Part shown: positions 12,132-23,310 of the stretch, in pieces
Numbering within the stretch: position 1 is the stretch's first letter
Layout of the letters: every line of letters starts with the position of its first letter
Program-made: the position numbers and the translations under genes
The notes under the pieces: generated by a model
Database searches by the model: none
Told to the model about the DNA's origin: nothing
What the model saw: only the letters and a program-made list of their open reading frames with translations
Origin: Polytrichum commune
Lineage: Eukaryota > Streptophyta > Polytrichopsida > Polytrichales > Polytrichaceae
NCBI GenBank assembly: GCA_950295325.1
Contig: OX485806.1
Span: 55,239,169-55,299,168, forward strand
DNA: 60,000 bases
Direction: 5' to 3'

Positions 12132-12862
12132 CTAAACTCGGCGGTCAACCACTTCAAACTTGTGTAAATATTCCGTGATGAAACCTAGGCATTCATCCCT
12201 TCCATAACCTTCCGCCATGCATGCCTCCGGTCTGGCCATGTTCCGCACATAATGCTTTAATGTTTTCATGTATCTTTCAATAGGATACATCCATCTTGTG
12301 GAGACAGGACCACACATGTCCAATTCATCGACAAGGTGATATAGTAAATGCATCATAATGTCAAAAAAGGAAGGAGGGAAATAAATCTCCACAAGTGCCA
12401 TGCTCCGTGCAACATCCGCCTGTAGAGCTTCAAACTCCAATGGGTTCCAAACACTGTCAAATATCCGTCGCAACACTTTCGAAATCCTCATCACCGCCAT
12501 TCGTGGACTAGGATGTAAAGACCTTGTAAGGCTAGAGGCATGATTTGTTGCATAAGCATATGGTAGTCATGTGACTTTAAACCCCCATATTTCCTCTTGC
12601 ATATGTATTGAGCCATGTTGGAAACATGTCCAGATGGTGTCTTCAAGTTCTTGATAATACTAGAAAATACTTTGAACTCTTCGGTGATCAACACATATGG
12701 GGCGGCTGGTTTCAACATTTTGCCATTTTTCTTTGGGTGGGGATTAAGCCATAAATGTGGCCTGATGCCTCTACGTTGCAAGTCCCGGCGGACCTTTACG
12801 GTGTCCTTATGTCCGGTGACGGTCTTCAAAATGTTCTTCGAAATTTTTTGCTCACAATGCAT
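12132..12862 (-). pseudogene. TNP2 transposase, second conserved block
   Basis: Two overlapping open stretches in different frames. The upstream one reads KVRRDLQRRGIRPHLW, then a long gap to GLKSHDYHMLMQQIMPLAL, the hallmark LKSHDxHxLMQxLLPxAxR of TNP2. The other reads NPLEFEALQADVARSMALVE, IYFPPSFFDIMMHLLYHLVD and RWMYPIERYMKTLKHYVRN, the family's (F)PPSFFDxMxHLxxHLxxE and RWMYPxERYMxxLKxxVRN. A frameshift of one or two bases near 12500 separates them. Confidence 0.88.
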
Positions 12863-13358
12863 AACATCTAGCGTGTATCGTATGAGCAGATATTGGCAAT
12901 ATAGTCATATAATGGTTAGTTCAAGGGAAGTGGAGAAAATCAACAAATAACGACTTTGATTATGACTGTCATTTGCGTCGTTGATGCATGGCTACTATGA
13001 CTAGTAATGTTTGTGTCATTGTGGACGTATTGTAACGCATAGACGGTCCTAATGGATGGGACATGGGAGCCTATACTCTCTACTATATTGCCACGTTTCC
13101 ATTTCTATAGTTTTTTTGTAGTCATTTGCATTTGTTGAACATGACGTGTCGTAGACGTGCAGTACGCTGGGTTTAAGCATGTGCCCATGCATATCGTAAA
13201 CGACTATTCCGCTACTACTCAACAACTAAATGCTAGTGGCACGTGCACATGTTTATGCCATCTGTGAGCACATTGAGATTTTTTTACTCTTTTTTTAGTT
13301 GGACATGTCGTTGCGTGTGAGGATTTATGCAATAATCAAGTCAAAGCAGCTGGATCAT

Positions 13359-14129
13359 TTACCTTCCAATAAGGCAGGTTGTGTAAAACGCTCCTCTTTT
13401 CACACCATGTATTTTCGAGGGGTCTCCAGCGGTGCTTTCTTTGTTGCCTTCATCCAACCAGGTTTGATACTCGGTGGCTCGCTGCACTTGCTCACCTACA
13501 GTAACAACATTGGGCTTACCTTGAACTTCGATACGTCCATTGAAGTGGTCCTTCATTTCCGGCGACCTCCACGGATCGTCATGGGCTAGCCACCGCCTTG
13601 TCTCTGTATAGGTTTGCTTTCCAAGTTCAACAGAATGTTCACCTTTAAAATGTGGCCCACACACAGGTTACGCCACATAGCCTTGATGTGCAACACCTGC
13701 AACTGTCCCATAACCGGGAAAATCGTGTATGATCCATAGCAAAAGTGCTCTAAGTTTGAAAGCCCTTGAGCCCACCTCTTTGAGCACGTCATAAGCTTCC
13801 ACACCCTTCCATAATTGCATCAACTCCTCTACCAATGGTTCCAAGTACACATCAAAACATTGTGATGTCATAGATTGTTTTTATGAGATTAGCAGCGCCA
13901 ACATGATGAAAAATTTCTTCGTAGTCAACCATGGGGGTATGTTGTAATTCAACAACATTACCGGCCACGTGCTCCAAGTTGTACATTGCAACTTGAAAGG
14001 GTTCACTCCATCAGCTGCCATTCCTAAGTGAATGTTACGGTCTTCCTGGCCAAAACTAGAATCTACATTTTCATGGACATGTTTCCATGTCTTACCAATC
14101 CGTCTGTGTTTGTGTTCTTTGCATGCCAC
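13359..14129 (-). pseudogene. TNP2 transposase, central part
   Basis: From about 14040 downward it reads LGMAADGVNPFKLQCTTWS, TWPVMLLNYNIPPWL, then FDVYLEPLVEELMQLWKGVE, ALLLWIIHDFPGYGTVAG and PVCGPHF. All are in family order for TNP2 (GxAxDGFNPF, STWPVxLxxYNLPPWL, DVYLxPLxEELxxLW, DFPxYGxxSG, xACPxC). In-frame stops lie in the short IS-stop-KQS stretch near 13880 and in place of the Cys in GYVxCPVC near 13667. The same frame then continues to WLAHDDPWRSPEMKDHFNG at 13560-13590. The Cys loss and stops show it is inactive. Confidence 0.85.
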
Positions 14130-15112
14130 ACCATGAATTTAGATATTGTCGGTGTACGGAACATACGTCTTAGTCTTGGAATCAGGGGAAACTGTCTAAG
14201 TACTTTCCAAGGCCTTTGTTTTTTGGCCTCGTCTTTGTAACATGGTTTCTTACACTTTGGACAACTGGTGGCACCTTCATATTGCCCTTTAAATAAAACA
14301 CAACCTGTTTGGCATGCATGAATTGTATTGTAATTCAATCCTAATTTCTGAATCAAGACTTTTGCAGCATGAAGGTTTTTGGGTAACATATTCTCACTTG
14401 GTAGAAGGTGTTTGCGGAAGAGGGTGAAAAGCTGGTCCGCAAATTTGTTGCTTACAACATGGATCGTACACAAAGTCATTATCAATATTGTGGCTGCCAA
14501 TATGGAAGATTTGGCTCCATGGTACAGCTCCTCAATGGCTTCTTCCAACTTGTGGGGATCACCATAATTATCTTCTTCTGCAATACTACCACCATTTTCC
14601 CCCAAAGGCTCATCCTCTGACTCATTGTCCGAAAGTGGGACTTCATCATTGGCCAACTCATTGACGACTGTGAATGCACCCATTACTATGTCCTCAAATT
14701 TTTCTTCCTGTGTAGGGGGGTGGGCTGGTGCCTCATCAATTTCTTGGAATGTTTCCTCAAGCATGGCATGCATATCCAACCCTTTGTCGATGTGTCCGTC
14801 ATGTGGTCTTGAGGGTCTCCTAAACTCCTGTTCCCACTCCTCATCGGAGCCGTCCCTCTCTCCAGGCCCCCTCCACACTCTGAATGTGGGTTCCCTCCCA
14901 TTTCTGATTAAATGGTCCTTTACTTTTGCAATAGAGCATTGAACTCGTCCTTTGCATTTGCAGCATGAGCAATGAATTTGTTTCAGGTTATACAATGTGG
15001 ACCTCTTTTGCTCCCTCCTCCACAGACGGTCGTCACGATGTTGTTGCCGTCTCTTGTCATTAAGAGGGAGTTTTCCTCCGTCCATGTGACCTGCAAGCTT
15101 GCCACTATGCAC
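14063..15112 (-). pseudogene. CACTA transposase TNP2, N-terminal part
   Basis: A 349-codon open stretch. Residues about 46-75 (CSCCKCKGRVQCSIAKVKDHL) resemble the plant transposase-associated domain, a Cys-rich stretch followed by a xxxHLIxxG pattern. An acidic linker follows (residues about 85-190). From about residue 250 comes the TNP2 signature LGLNYNTIHACQTGCVLFKG, then CPKCKKPCY, then PLIPRLRRMFRTPTISKFMVWHA. These match the TNP2 family (LGLxYxxIHACxNDCxLYxG, SCPxC, FPLxPRLxRLF, MxWHA). TNP2 is the CACTA transposase that binds and cuts element ends. The frame is lost after about 14070 and resumes in the next piece, so there is an indel. Confidence 0.85.
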
Positions 15113-15480
15113 ATATTAGTGACTTTGATGTGTGGTCTTTAAACAGGGTTCCCACCACCCATCTAATGGTTGTTCATCTGTCATGAATTGGTCATACACT
15201 AGTCACACACAAGTTGTTCACGTGTACGCAGACAACACTCAACATGAACTAATCATTGACTAGTCATTAACCTTGAATTTAAGGTAAGAGGGTCTTAAAT
15301 GGACAATTTTAGTGGTGTACCCACTTCTTGTGGTTTGCCAAACACAAATTAGTGTGAGATGATTGCGAATTTCAAATAAGTTGTAGGTACTATGCTCATA
15401 GTTGTCAAAGCTCATGTGAATATTCTTGTTCATCATCGAAGTGAAGATTCTTGAGCTCATCTAACAGACATGTAAATTCC

Positions 15481-16226
15481 CTCCAACATGTTGACTATTC
15501 AGCGTAGACATGAAGAAAAAGAAAGTTGGCCCTGCAGATTAAGTTGCAAAGTGGAGAGTTGGGCATGATTTTTTGAAATGCAGGCCCCCTCTGAAATTTT
15601 AAATCCCAATATCAAGTGGATTGGGAAGCTTCATGGAGTTGGCCTTCACCAATTGTCAGGGACAACAAGCCGCTAGTTACAGATGAACCAGTTGAGTTTG
15701 AGGAATAAATAGTTAACATGGCAAGACTCCAGGAAAATTATTGGTCATACTACAAGAATCTCACAAAGTATATCTCGAATCAGCAAAGAAAACTGAACGA
15801 TATCAACACGTAACCATGTGGATTTGGAAACACTAGGATCTCAACTGGTTATGCTCAAAAATTGGATTCCACTCCTAGCTCTAACCTAGCCACATACCAC
15901 TGAAATGAAGCAGTCCAGTTACGGCAGATAACCAAGAAAACCCACATACCTTAATAATATTTTACCGATAGTTGAACCAAACCTAGATGTGTGCATGTGT
16001 GGCCAAACTTTCCTCAAGGAATGTTTCAATCATAGGAAAGACAGAACTTGTCAAAAATTTTGGAGACACCATGGTGAATGGAAGTTTATTGTAATTTGAA
16101 GGACCCAGGGTGTTAAATAAAACAAGACACAATTTTATTGGTCACTAGCAGCAACGAATTTTGTCCACAAATACAAGGAGATCTGAAAAGGTTGCAATTG
16201 CAAAAATCACAAATGGAGAAGGGTAT
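15481..16226. other. Intergenic, nothing recognised
   Basis: No ORF of note, no repeats; moderately AT-rich. Confidence 0.4.
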
Positions 16227-16300
16227 TGTGAGCCCAAAGTGGTGCCCACATGTGTTCTTAACCTGAAAGCCATTAGAACTGTAGGCTTTTGATTTACATT
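16227..16300 (-). mobile_element. Left terminus of a minus-oriented TGTGAG...CTCACA copy
   Basis: Starts TGTGAGCCCAAAGTGGTGCC at 16227, the reverse complement of the termini at 1-44 and 6160-6196. The body to its right has no clear match and the other end is not found, so the extent is unknown. Confidence 0.45.
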
Positions 16301-17585
16301 CAAATATGCAAAAAATAAAAAAGGTTGAAGCTTTTAAGTTTAAGTTTAAATTGTGCTTTGATGCCCAAGTGGACATGTCTTGGGTTTGAGACTAGGTTAG
16401 TCAAATTAGTGATCAATTAGTTGTTTAGTTGAAGCTTAGTGTTAAGGGGGTTGGCATTCGGTTGGAAGTGCCTTGGTCGTAGCTTAGGGCGGGTTAATTG
16501 TTTGTTTTAGGATGGTAATTGGGTTGTTTAGAGGGGTCAACCCCTTTGGAAGGATTAAGCCTGGATTTCCGCGGATCCAGTAGGGGTCCGGCGAGAAGAG
16601 GCTGAGGTTCTGGGTTTTGGCTCTCTCTAAAAAATGCTACACAGACGTTGAAGGCGGAACCCTGTTGCGGGGGGGGGGTAGAGGCTCACAGAGAGAGATT
16701 TGACCAAGAGGAGAGGGCACTAGCCGCAACCATCTGTTCCAGGGAAGAACTCCCATCACAGTTGGAATGTGGTTACCTGGTGAGGGAGTCAGGCCGCAAA
16801 AACAAAGGAGGAACTCTGCAATCAGTTCTCAAGGGGCAGGGGCGGCCTCAGCTCGGCGCATTGGTAGTCTAGGTGTCCAGGGGCTGCAGCTTTGGGCAAG
16901 GTGATTGCTGGTCAAATTCCGAAGCAAGCTAAGGTAATCACAATTCAAGGGGAAAAATAAGCTGTTTGGGCAGAGATCTTAAGGCGCCTCAACATTGGGA
17001 TTTATGAGGTGAGTAGTGTGGGGGATGCCAGTATTATTTGAATGCGAGTTAGTTGCCGCAAGCATGAATGTAAAAATTGCAGCTTCTGGGTGGGATTTCC
17101 GTGATTTGAAGGAGGATGCGGGGGGGACGAAGCTATTTTGCGAGCATAGAGCAGTGAGCGGTGAGCGGTAAAGTCCGAGATATTTTGATTAAAATGTAAC
17201 TTTAAGCAGCAAGTTTATGGTATTTTTGGACTAAATGTATGTTTAGTAAAAATTTTCTTCTAAACTTAGTAAACATTGGGACCTATGGCCGTGGACAATT
17301 AAGGGCTCAGTTACAGGAAAAAATGTAATTATATCAGTGACAAATCTGTTAAATGTGGTAAATTGAACATTTGGAACTAATATCAGTAATAAATAACTTA
17401 TTGTCTCAAGTAAAAAACGTATTGTTTTAGTATAATGAGAATTAGTGGTACTCTAAAAGGGTCACGCAACTTTGGAACAGAGAAATACATGTGGTGCGTC
17501 AAATGTATTGTAGTGGCCCTTTTAGTCTCACTACATCGTGATTATAACAAATCTTGCATACATATGTTTAAAGAAACATAAAACT
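16301..17585. other. Intergenic, no recognisable gene
   Basis: A 74-codon ORF at 16648-16872 has no recognisable features. A GAGCGGTGAGCGGT repeat lies near 17155-17170. It is the complement of the heptamer repeat at 55530. Confidence 0.35.
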
Positions 17586-18395
17586 CTAAGAATCAAGGTA
17601 CTTCAGTAACCCACCCTCCAAAACTCGCTTCACTTCGTTGAAGCTAAAACTAGCTGCATGAATGAATGTGTCTGATTCTGAGTCCAAACCACAGACTACG
17701 GTAAATAAATAGTACAAATGCTTCCAGTTGGCCCATTGACCCCGTTTTCCAATTGCTTTAGTCGCCATCTCCTTGAAGTTAGGACAAGTGCATGCTGGCA
17801 GATGCGAAATCGTCAAGTAGTATTGCTGAACCTTTGGGGGCGTGTCGGAATCCAATGAAATGATGCATCCTAAGGCAGGGGCTGGAAGCATGCACAAATT
17901 GTGTACTTTGGCATTCAGTGATAGGGCTGAGGCACAATTATTGGCGTGTTTTGTTGACGGGGCCTTCTTGTTGCGCCTAATCAACTTCCGTGAACGGCGG
18001 GTGGGAAACTCATCCGGATATGCAGGAGTCGTGTAGCTTGCTAAGTCCAAAGGTAACGGGTGGTCCTGAAAAAGTTTGGAAGGTGTCATCTCCTTCCGCT
18101 GGGGCAGTCTAAATCCTGCGTTTTCTAAAGAGAGGATCTCTTTGCAGGTTAAGTTGGTCCCCAACTTAACCGGCCATACATCCGGAACGTTCGGGACTGA
18201 GACCACCCATCTCCTTTTTGTACCCTTAACGCATCTCTCAATGTCGTCACTGCAAAAAATAAGTCTTAAGGGTCCAATCTTCTCTTCCGATAGTTGTCCA
18301 TGAGGCCCGAGTAGGTAGGTGCAGCGGTGCTCTTCCCGTCTTGTACAATCCGAGCAACGCACTTCTTCTTGGTGATTGCTTGTAGAGCAAAGCAA
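17586..18395 (-). pseudogene. SWIM-domain transposase-like gene, C-terminal exon
   Basis: A 269-codon open stretch, the last part of the gene that begins near 22965. Residues about 190-240 read QQYYLTISHLPACTCPNFKE, then GQWANWKHLYYLF. This has the CxCP-x(n)-xKH layout of a SWIM zinc finger found at the C-terminus of plant Mutator-like transposases. The expected Cys before KH is Trp here (NWKH), so one zinc ligand is missing. A basic segment RRSRKLIRRNKKAPSTKH precedes it. Reading ends at a stop at 17586 with no further domain. Confidence 0.65.
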
Positions 18396-19032
18396 GCCTT
18401 CGCAGATGTCTTAGGCAGCCGTGCAATGTGCCACTGGGCAGGGTTGCATAATGTCTCCTCAATCGCGGTGACGTGGTACCGATCCACCTGCTGCGGAGCG
18501 TCGTGTGTTGGACGTTGCGGCTGCTCTTCATTTGTAGTTGTGGGAGAATCTGGAGTTGTCGTAGGAGGTGGAGAATCATTCAGTCGGGCAGATCTGGTTT
18601 GGACGCGTGTTCGGGATATACTGATCTTGTCTGGCCTGTGAGATTCACGTTCGTCACCGAACGTAGTATCTTATTTACGCTTCAGAGAAACAAATACCTC
18701 TTCCCCTTCGAGGTGGAGAGTCCTGGTGCACCACTCGTCACCGCCAGGCATCTTCAAGATGGCCTCATGCAGCGGTTTCGAGTTTCCTGTTTTTGCGGCT
18801 GACCTATGAGCACGCCTCAGCTTCAATACCTCCTTCGAGGGTCCAGTTCCAGGGTTCTCTCCCTTCAGGAATGGGAATATGCTGAGCACTGCATGAAAGC
18901 ACGCACGAAGTCATCGACTGTTGCCACATAAAGGTCGTTGCCTCGATCGCTAGATTGCTGCTTCCACTTGTTATGAATAGATTTAGCAAGGTTACAGGAT
19001 GGCATTTCCGCTAGTTCATCTTCACTTAGATC
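18266..19032 (-). pseudogene. SWIM-domain transposase-like gene, middle exons with frameshifts
   Basis: A splice acceptor (CATTGCAG) starts the exon at 19032 with DLSEDELAEMPSCNLAKSIH, NKWKQQSSD and ATVDDFVRAFMQ. Near 18880 the frame changes to ENPGTGPSKEVLKLRRAH, ending SLKRK and a stop at 18671. Another frame change gives DERESHRPDKISIS and QVDRYHVTAIEETLCNPAQW down to about 18270. The order of blocks (MPSCNxAxxxHNKW, VDDxxRAFMQ, SxKRK, SHRPDK) suits the one gene, but at least three frame breaks show it is dead. Confidence 0.6.
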
Positions 19033-19779
19033 CTGCAATGAGAATACAGTCCGAAATTAGAATAATGGTGGAATCAATGTACTTGAACTATAAAGATTGA
19101 ACTATAGAGGAAATATATAGGCAAGTATAGACTTACCAACTCCATAAATCCACCCCATTGGCGGTAACGGAAATGCTAGAAGCTCTAATCGAGGTAGAGC
19201 TTGTTTAATTGCTGTACCCGATGACATCCACCATGCCCGAATTGCCAGATACTTTGTCTCGGCCTCCGCCATCGATTTTGCATTCTTGTATTGCTGGCAT
19301 AGTATTCGATGCTGATATTGCAGGTCTTGACGGATATCGGCCTTGGTATGTTTCTCCAAGGACTGCATCCAATGGAAAAGACAGGTCTTCTCTCTGTCCA
19401 CCATCTTCTCAGATGCATATCCACTTCCGTATATGATTCGAAGAGCATTCCAGTTGGCTTGGGCACTGTCGGCCATGAAACCTTTAAAATTTACTTTGTC
19501 CACTCCATGTTGAGCCATGAGAGCGTTCAGGTTATTCCATACGACTGACTGGGCTGCAACATCTTCAGACTCCATGTCGCATATTGTGATGGTCATGACA
19601 CGACAATATGTGGAATCGTACACATGACAAGCCATTGTCGTCCATGACCTGACCCGTTTGACATGGTCAAACATTATCCAGGAGTTCTCCAGATCACCAC
19701 CGGATTGCATTCGTTTGACCAGGTCGACTCCACTGCCCGGTCCAACTTCAGTGATCTTGAAGACAAAGACCTTGTCCAT
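19033..19779 (-). pseudogene. SWIM-domain transposase-like gene, catalytic-region exon
   Basis: Reads MDKVFVFKITEVGPGSGVDL, GGDLENSWIMFDHVKRVRSW, then FKGFMADSAQANWNALRIIY and KTCLFHWMQSLEKH. The MADSAQANW block is likely the second catalytic Asp of a DDE transposase, inferred by resemblance to the Mutator pattern (TDSxxAExNAI); the FHW-xx-SxxxH block follows. The exon ends at 19137 with donor GTAAGT; the intron runs 19033-19136. The phase at this junction does not join cleanly. The first codon ATG is not a true start: it abuts the CACTA insertion at 19781, and the reading frame continues into 21488 if the insert and one target copy are removed. Confidence 0.65.
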
Positions 19780-20040
19780 GCACTACTAGAAAATCATGAC
19801 CAAATCAACAGAAAATCAACAGATTTGTGTTGATTTGGGCACTGCAATGACCTATTTCACTGAATTTGTAACTTCTTGCCAAAACCAACAGTTTGGTGCC
19901 TATTTTTTGTTGATTCGAGTAGTACAATGGCCAAATCAACAAAACTCACACAAAATTAGAATCTTTAGAATATTCCATTATCCTTTTGGAAAATTTTCGA
20001 GTATTTTGAAATCTTTTTAAACCATTCGAATCTTTTGGAA

Positions 20041-20585
20041 TCTTGAATACTACTAAATACTGTAAATAATATATTGCAGATTATACTATAAATAATATAG
20101 TGCAGGGTATACTATAAATAGTGTATGCAGATTATATTATAAATAGTATATTACATAACATAGTATAAATAGTATAATCTGTAATATACTAAAAATAGTA
20201 TAATCTGTAATATACTTAAAATAGTATAGTTTTAAATATACTATAAATAGTACAATCTGCAATATATTAAAAATATGATATGATATATTATACTATAAAT
20301 AGTGTATTCTGAAATACATTATTTATAGTATAACTTGCAATATATTATTTTTAGTATATTTTTGAAGATATGTTAATATTATATTTTAGAATATAAGTAA
20401 ATACTACATTTCAGAATATATGTATATAGAACATGTCAAAATATACGTAAATAGTATGTGTTAAAAAACACATAAATAGTATATTTCATAATATACATAA
20501 ATAATCTATTTTAGGATATACGTATATACTAAGAATTTATTTCAATAGTATATATCAAAATATATTGTAAATAGGTTTGAAGTGT
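20041..20585. repeat. AT-rich TATAAATAGTA repeat block in the CACTA element
   Basis: At least ten imperfect copies of a 30-40 bp unit built around ACTATAAATAGTATAAT and CTGTAATATACT. They are irregularly spaced and in both orientations. They may be CACTA subterminal repeats or part of a simple AT-rich expansion. Confidence 0.8.
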
Positions 20586-20599
20586 TCCTCACATACAGT

Positions 20600-21045
20600 C
20601 TACCCTCTATAAATGTTAACCTCCGGGAGTGGATCAAAGTTAACATTTATAAAGGTGTTAACATCTAACAATCATAAAATTATTTTTTTGAGCAATATAC
20701 AAATCTTAACATTTATAAATATAAGCAATTGTGAAGAGTGCTTGTGAGAGAATACCATTCATAAAATTGCAAACCCAATTAAAACTTTATTTCAATATCA
20801 AGTTTACAAATTATGGGTGAAGTATGAATCAATGGTTCTTTGGTAATTGAATGTGTAGTCTTTATCATCCACCTCATGGTTGTATTTCATTTGTTAACAT
20901 TTATAAAGTTGAATTTACAAAGAAGGGAGTACCATTTTGTTAACAATTAACACGTTTAACATTTATAGTGTCCAATATGTGGGGAGTAGAAGAAAGTTAA
21001 CATTTAGAGAGGGTTAACACTTATAGGTGTAACATTTATGGAGGG
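20600..21045. repeat. GTTAACATTTATAAA repeat block in the CACTA element
   Basis: About eight copies of TTAACATTTATA, some as GTTAACATTTATAAAGG, over 450 bp. The block is separate from the neighbouring TATAAATAGTA block. It may be a set of element-specific binding sites, by analogy with the subterminal repeats bound by CACTA-encoded proteins. Confidence 0.75.
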
Positions 21046-21089
21046 TGCACTATAAAAGGGTTTAAAGCACTCCCTTTATATCAAGAAAG

Positions 21090-21165
21090 TGTGTTGACTT
21101 GGTGGTTAGAACCACCAAGTGGGAAGCCCAAGGTTGGGGGTTCCAATCCCTTGGCCCGCAACTAT
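21090..21165 (+). repeat. tRNA-like / SINE-like segment with perfect hairpin
   Basis: Contains ACTTGGTGGTT-AG-AACCACCAAGT, an 11-bp perfect hairpin, followed by GGGGGTTCCAATCCC, close to a tRNA T-arm/B-box (GGTTCRANYCC). The TGGTTAGAA part resembles a D-loop. No convincing cloverleaf with an anticodon arm can be drawn, so this is not called a tRNA gene. It may be a tRNA-derived remnant. Confidence 0.4.
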
Positions 21166-21487
21166 GACCTCTAGCCTAGCCTAGCAAGCCTAGGCGAGTA
21201 TGTTGGAGTTGATGGGGACGTAGTTTGTGCTGTGGTAGTAGTCTGAAATTAATTTTTTTTGCCCGAACATCCAGGCCGTAAAAAATAAAATTTTCCGGAA
21301 AATCCGGAAAGTAAAAAAATTGATTTTTATTTTTATTTTTATTTTTGTTGGTAAACTTTTGATGACTAGATCAACAGAACAGATCAACAAAACCGTGTTA
21401 CAGAGTGTCCAGGTCAACGCGTCCTAAGTAACAACCGCGACCAACACTTTTTTGTTGATCCGGACGCAAAATTTTCTACTAGTGATG

Positions 21488-22965
21488 TCCGCTCTTTGCC
21501 CTGGAAACCTATTCTACTGCACGAACTTCCAATTGCTAGCACCGCGTAACTTGGTAATATTGTCCATGACTCCAAAGCGACGGATAGTCCTGAATATGGT
21601 GACTGCGTTACGAATGTTGGGCGAGGTGAGGTGCTTACACCGATCGAAAATAACTTGCAGCTCGTCCAGCTCCAAGATCTTCTGTGGTTCACCTTCTTTA
21701 GCAAGGAGGAGTGGGCCCAATACTTCCTTTGCAATTTCAAGCACAATAGCTGAGCGAGTGGCTGATGGGGTGCGTTCGATTTGCTCCCCAATCAAATTGT
21801 CTGTCAAATCGATGAAGTCTCGATGGTCACCTGACTTGACGGGATGGTCGTGAGATCCCAAATGCACACAAGCCCTCGTCATGTGAGGTGTCGCAGTAAC
21901 ATAGTAGATCTTGGAAGGGCAGACAACAACACAAGTGGGAGGGACGTTATAGGATTTGCAAACAACGGTTGAACCAGTGGGAGGCTTGGACCCCACTTCA
22001 AACACTTTCTCAAATAATCCTTCCCACTCTGTTTTATTCACTTTGGAAGTCATGTGGTCTCGCTGAAGATACTCACAGGAATGATTGTCGCAATGGAGGT
22101 GGCCCAAACAAAAAGATGTACGAAACAAAAGCTTCAGATCATTCTGAATATTTGATGTAATTGTGCGAGACCAAGCATGGCCATCGTACCTTCTATCCAT
22201 TCCACAAAGTTGCTTGGCCTTTGTATTCTGGCCATGGTCACCTAAAGGTGGAAATTCGAAGATAACGTCCCCATCGTAACGAGGGGGAAGGTAATCAACC
22301 TGCTGGAGTCTAATTGCATCAAAGTTAATTCGAGACAAAACACTTTTGGACCGCTTACGAGCTCCAAGGCGCATCAATGAATGAATGATACTGACAACAG
22401 GACTTGACACAACCTTGGACTGACCAGGATTACGAGACGGACTAACAGGAGGAGTTATTTCCTTGCGAACTACTTGTGGAGATAGCGAAGCTTGGACTTT
22501 ACTCTCTGATCTTAGAACTTCAACATTGCCGTCGGAATCATCACTCAACTCATAAATTGTTTTTAGACCGGGCTCAATTTTGACCCTACACAGCACCAGT
22601 CTCTCAATGCTAACAGTGGACGACTCCTTAGGTGTTAGAAGTTCAGTCGAACACTCTAACATAGACTCTGAGACTCCATATACACGATATTTTCCAGGCT
22701 TCAGCAACCAGAACGAACCGACGTCATTCTCTCCTCTAGTCTGACGAACTGCATGTGAAAGTAGACCGGTTTGATCGTCAAAAACTTCTTCTTCGACAAA
22801 GATAGTGACATCACGATACTGAAACCTCAAACTTAATGTTGTACAAGGGACTATAGCATGACCGTCTTCACCTAATGGAAAGAGGACCGGAACAGAATGA
22901 TGTTCAGCACGAAGGAGGGCCATAGTATTCCACAGAACTTTGAACAAAACAAGTACTTTGAACAT
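21488..22965 (-). pseudogene. SWIM-domain transposase-like gene, N-terminal half
   Basis: A 483-codon open stretch from an apparent ATG at 22965 to a TAG at 21514-21516. The same frame then continues NRFPGQRAD straight to the CACTA target site and on into MDKVFVF at 19779, so the TAG is premature (CAG to TAG would explain it). Residues about 290-330 contain CLGHLHCDNHSCEYLQRDH, a Cys/His cluster that could bind zinc. Next come SxVVCKSYNVPPTCVVVCPS and FDRCKHLTSPNIRNAVTIF. Family resemblance to transposon proteins with a C-terminal SWIM finger is from memory. Confidence 0.65.
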
Positions 22966-23310
22966 TGAAATGGCATGAATATATAACAGGCAAGAAATTA
23001 CAGTGCAAACTGGAAATTTATGTCACAGTAAACGGAATTTCAGAAGTTAATAGAGAATCATGCAGAGTAAGCTAAAAGACGGTTGAAAACCAATTTTAGA
23101 TGTAGGTCCGAGATATGTAAGAAACCGATATCTATTTTAAATATAGTAGTCCAATATAAATAAAGCTATAGATGTGGTCGTATCATATACACTCACAAGT
23201 TGTTATGTTTACCTGTTTTCAAATAGTAGAATCCAATAACATGCATACATTCTAAACATGATAGTAGCTATGGAATAAAAATTTCCAAACATTAGAATGC
23301 TACATTGTGA

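Larger units (their letters stand above)
10434..15480 (-). mobile_element. Decayed autonomous-type CACTA (En/Spm) element
   Basis: The probable left terminus CACTACAACCAACCTTG starts at 10434, exactly where the LTR fragment breaks off. Noncoding DNA beside it (10.45-11.1 kb) has repeated ATGACGT / TGACGTG words like CACTA subterminal repeats; similar words occur at 15.1-15.3 kb. Between them lies the minus-strand TNP2 transposase (11181-15112). No convincing right TIR (TAGTG end) was found, so the right boundary is a guess, and the element may be truncated. Confidence 0.65.
19781..21484. mobile_element. 1.7 kb non-autonomous CACTA element with ATG target duplication
   Basis: Left end CACTACTAGAAAATCATG at 19781; right end ATTTTCTACTAGTG at 21471-21484, the inverted partner (CACTAGTAGAAAAT). 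The 3-bp target duplication ATG is present at 19778-19780 and 21485-21487, as expected for CACTA. No transposase is encoded. The interior holds two blocks of short repeats (20041-20585 and 20600-21045) and a tRNA-like segment (21090-21165). It splits a coding exon of the SWIM transposase gene in frame. Confidence 0.88.

Noticed and set aside
17506-17516. Right terminus of the 10.4 kb CACTA element (TTGTAGTG)
   Set aside because: It matches only CACTACAA of the left TIR, has no matching TSD, and lies 2 kb beyond the expected end.
21090-21165. Functional tRNA gene
   Set aside because: A B-box-like motif is there, but no full cloverleaf or anticodon arm can be formed.
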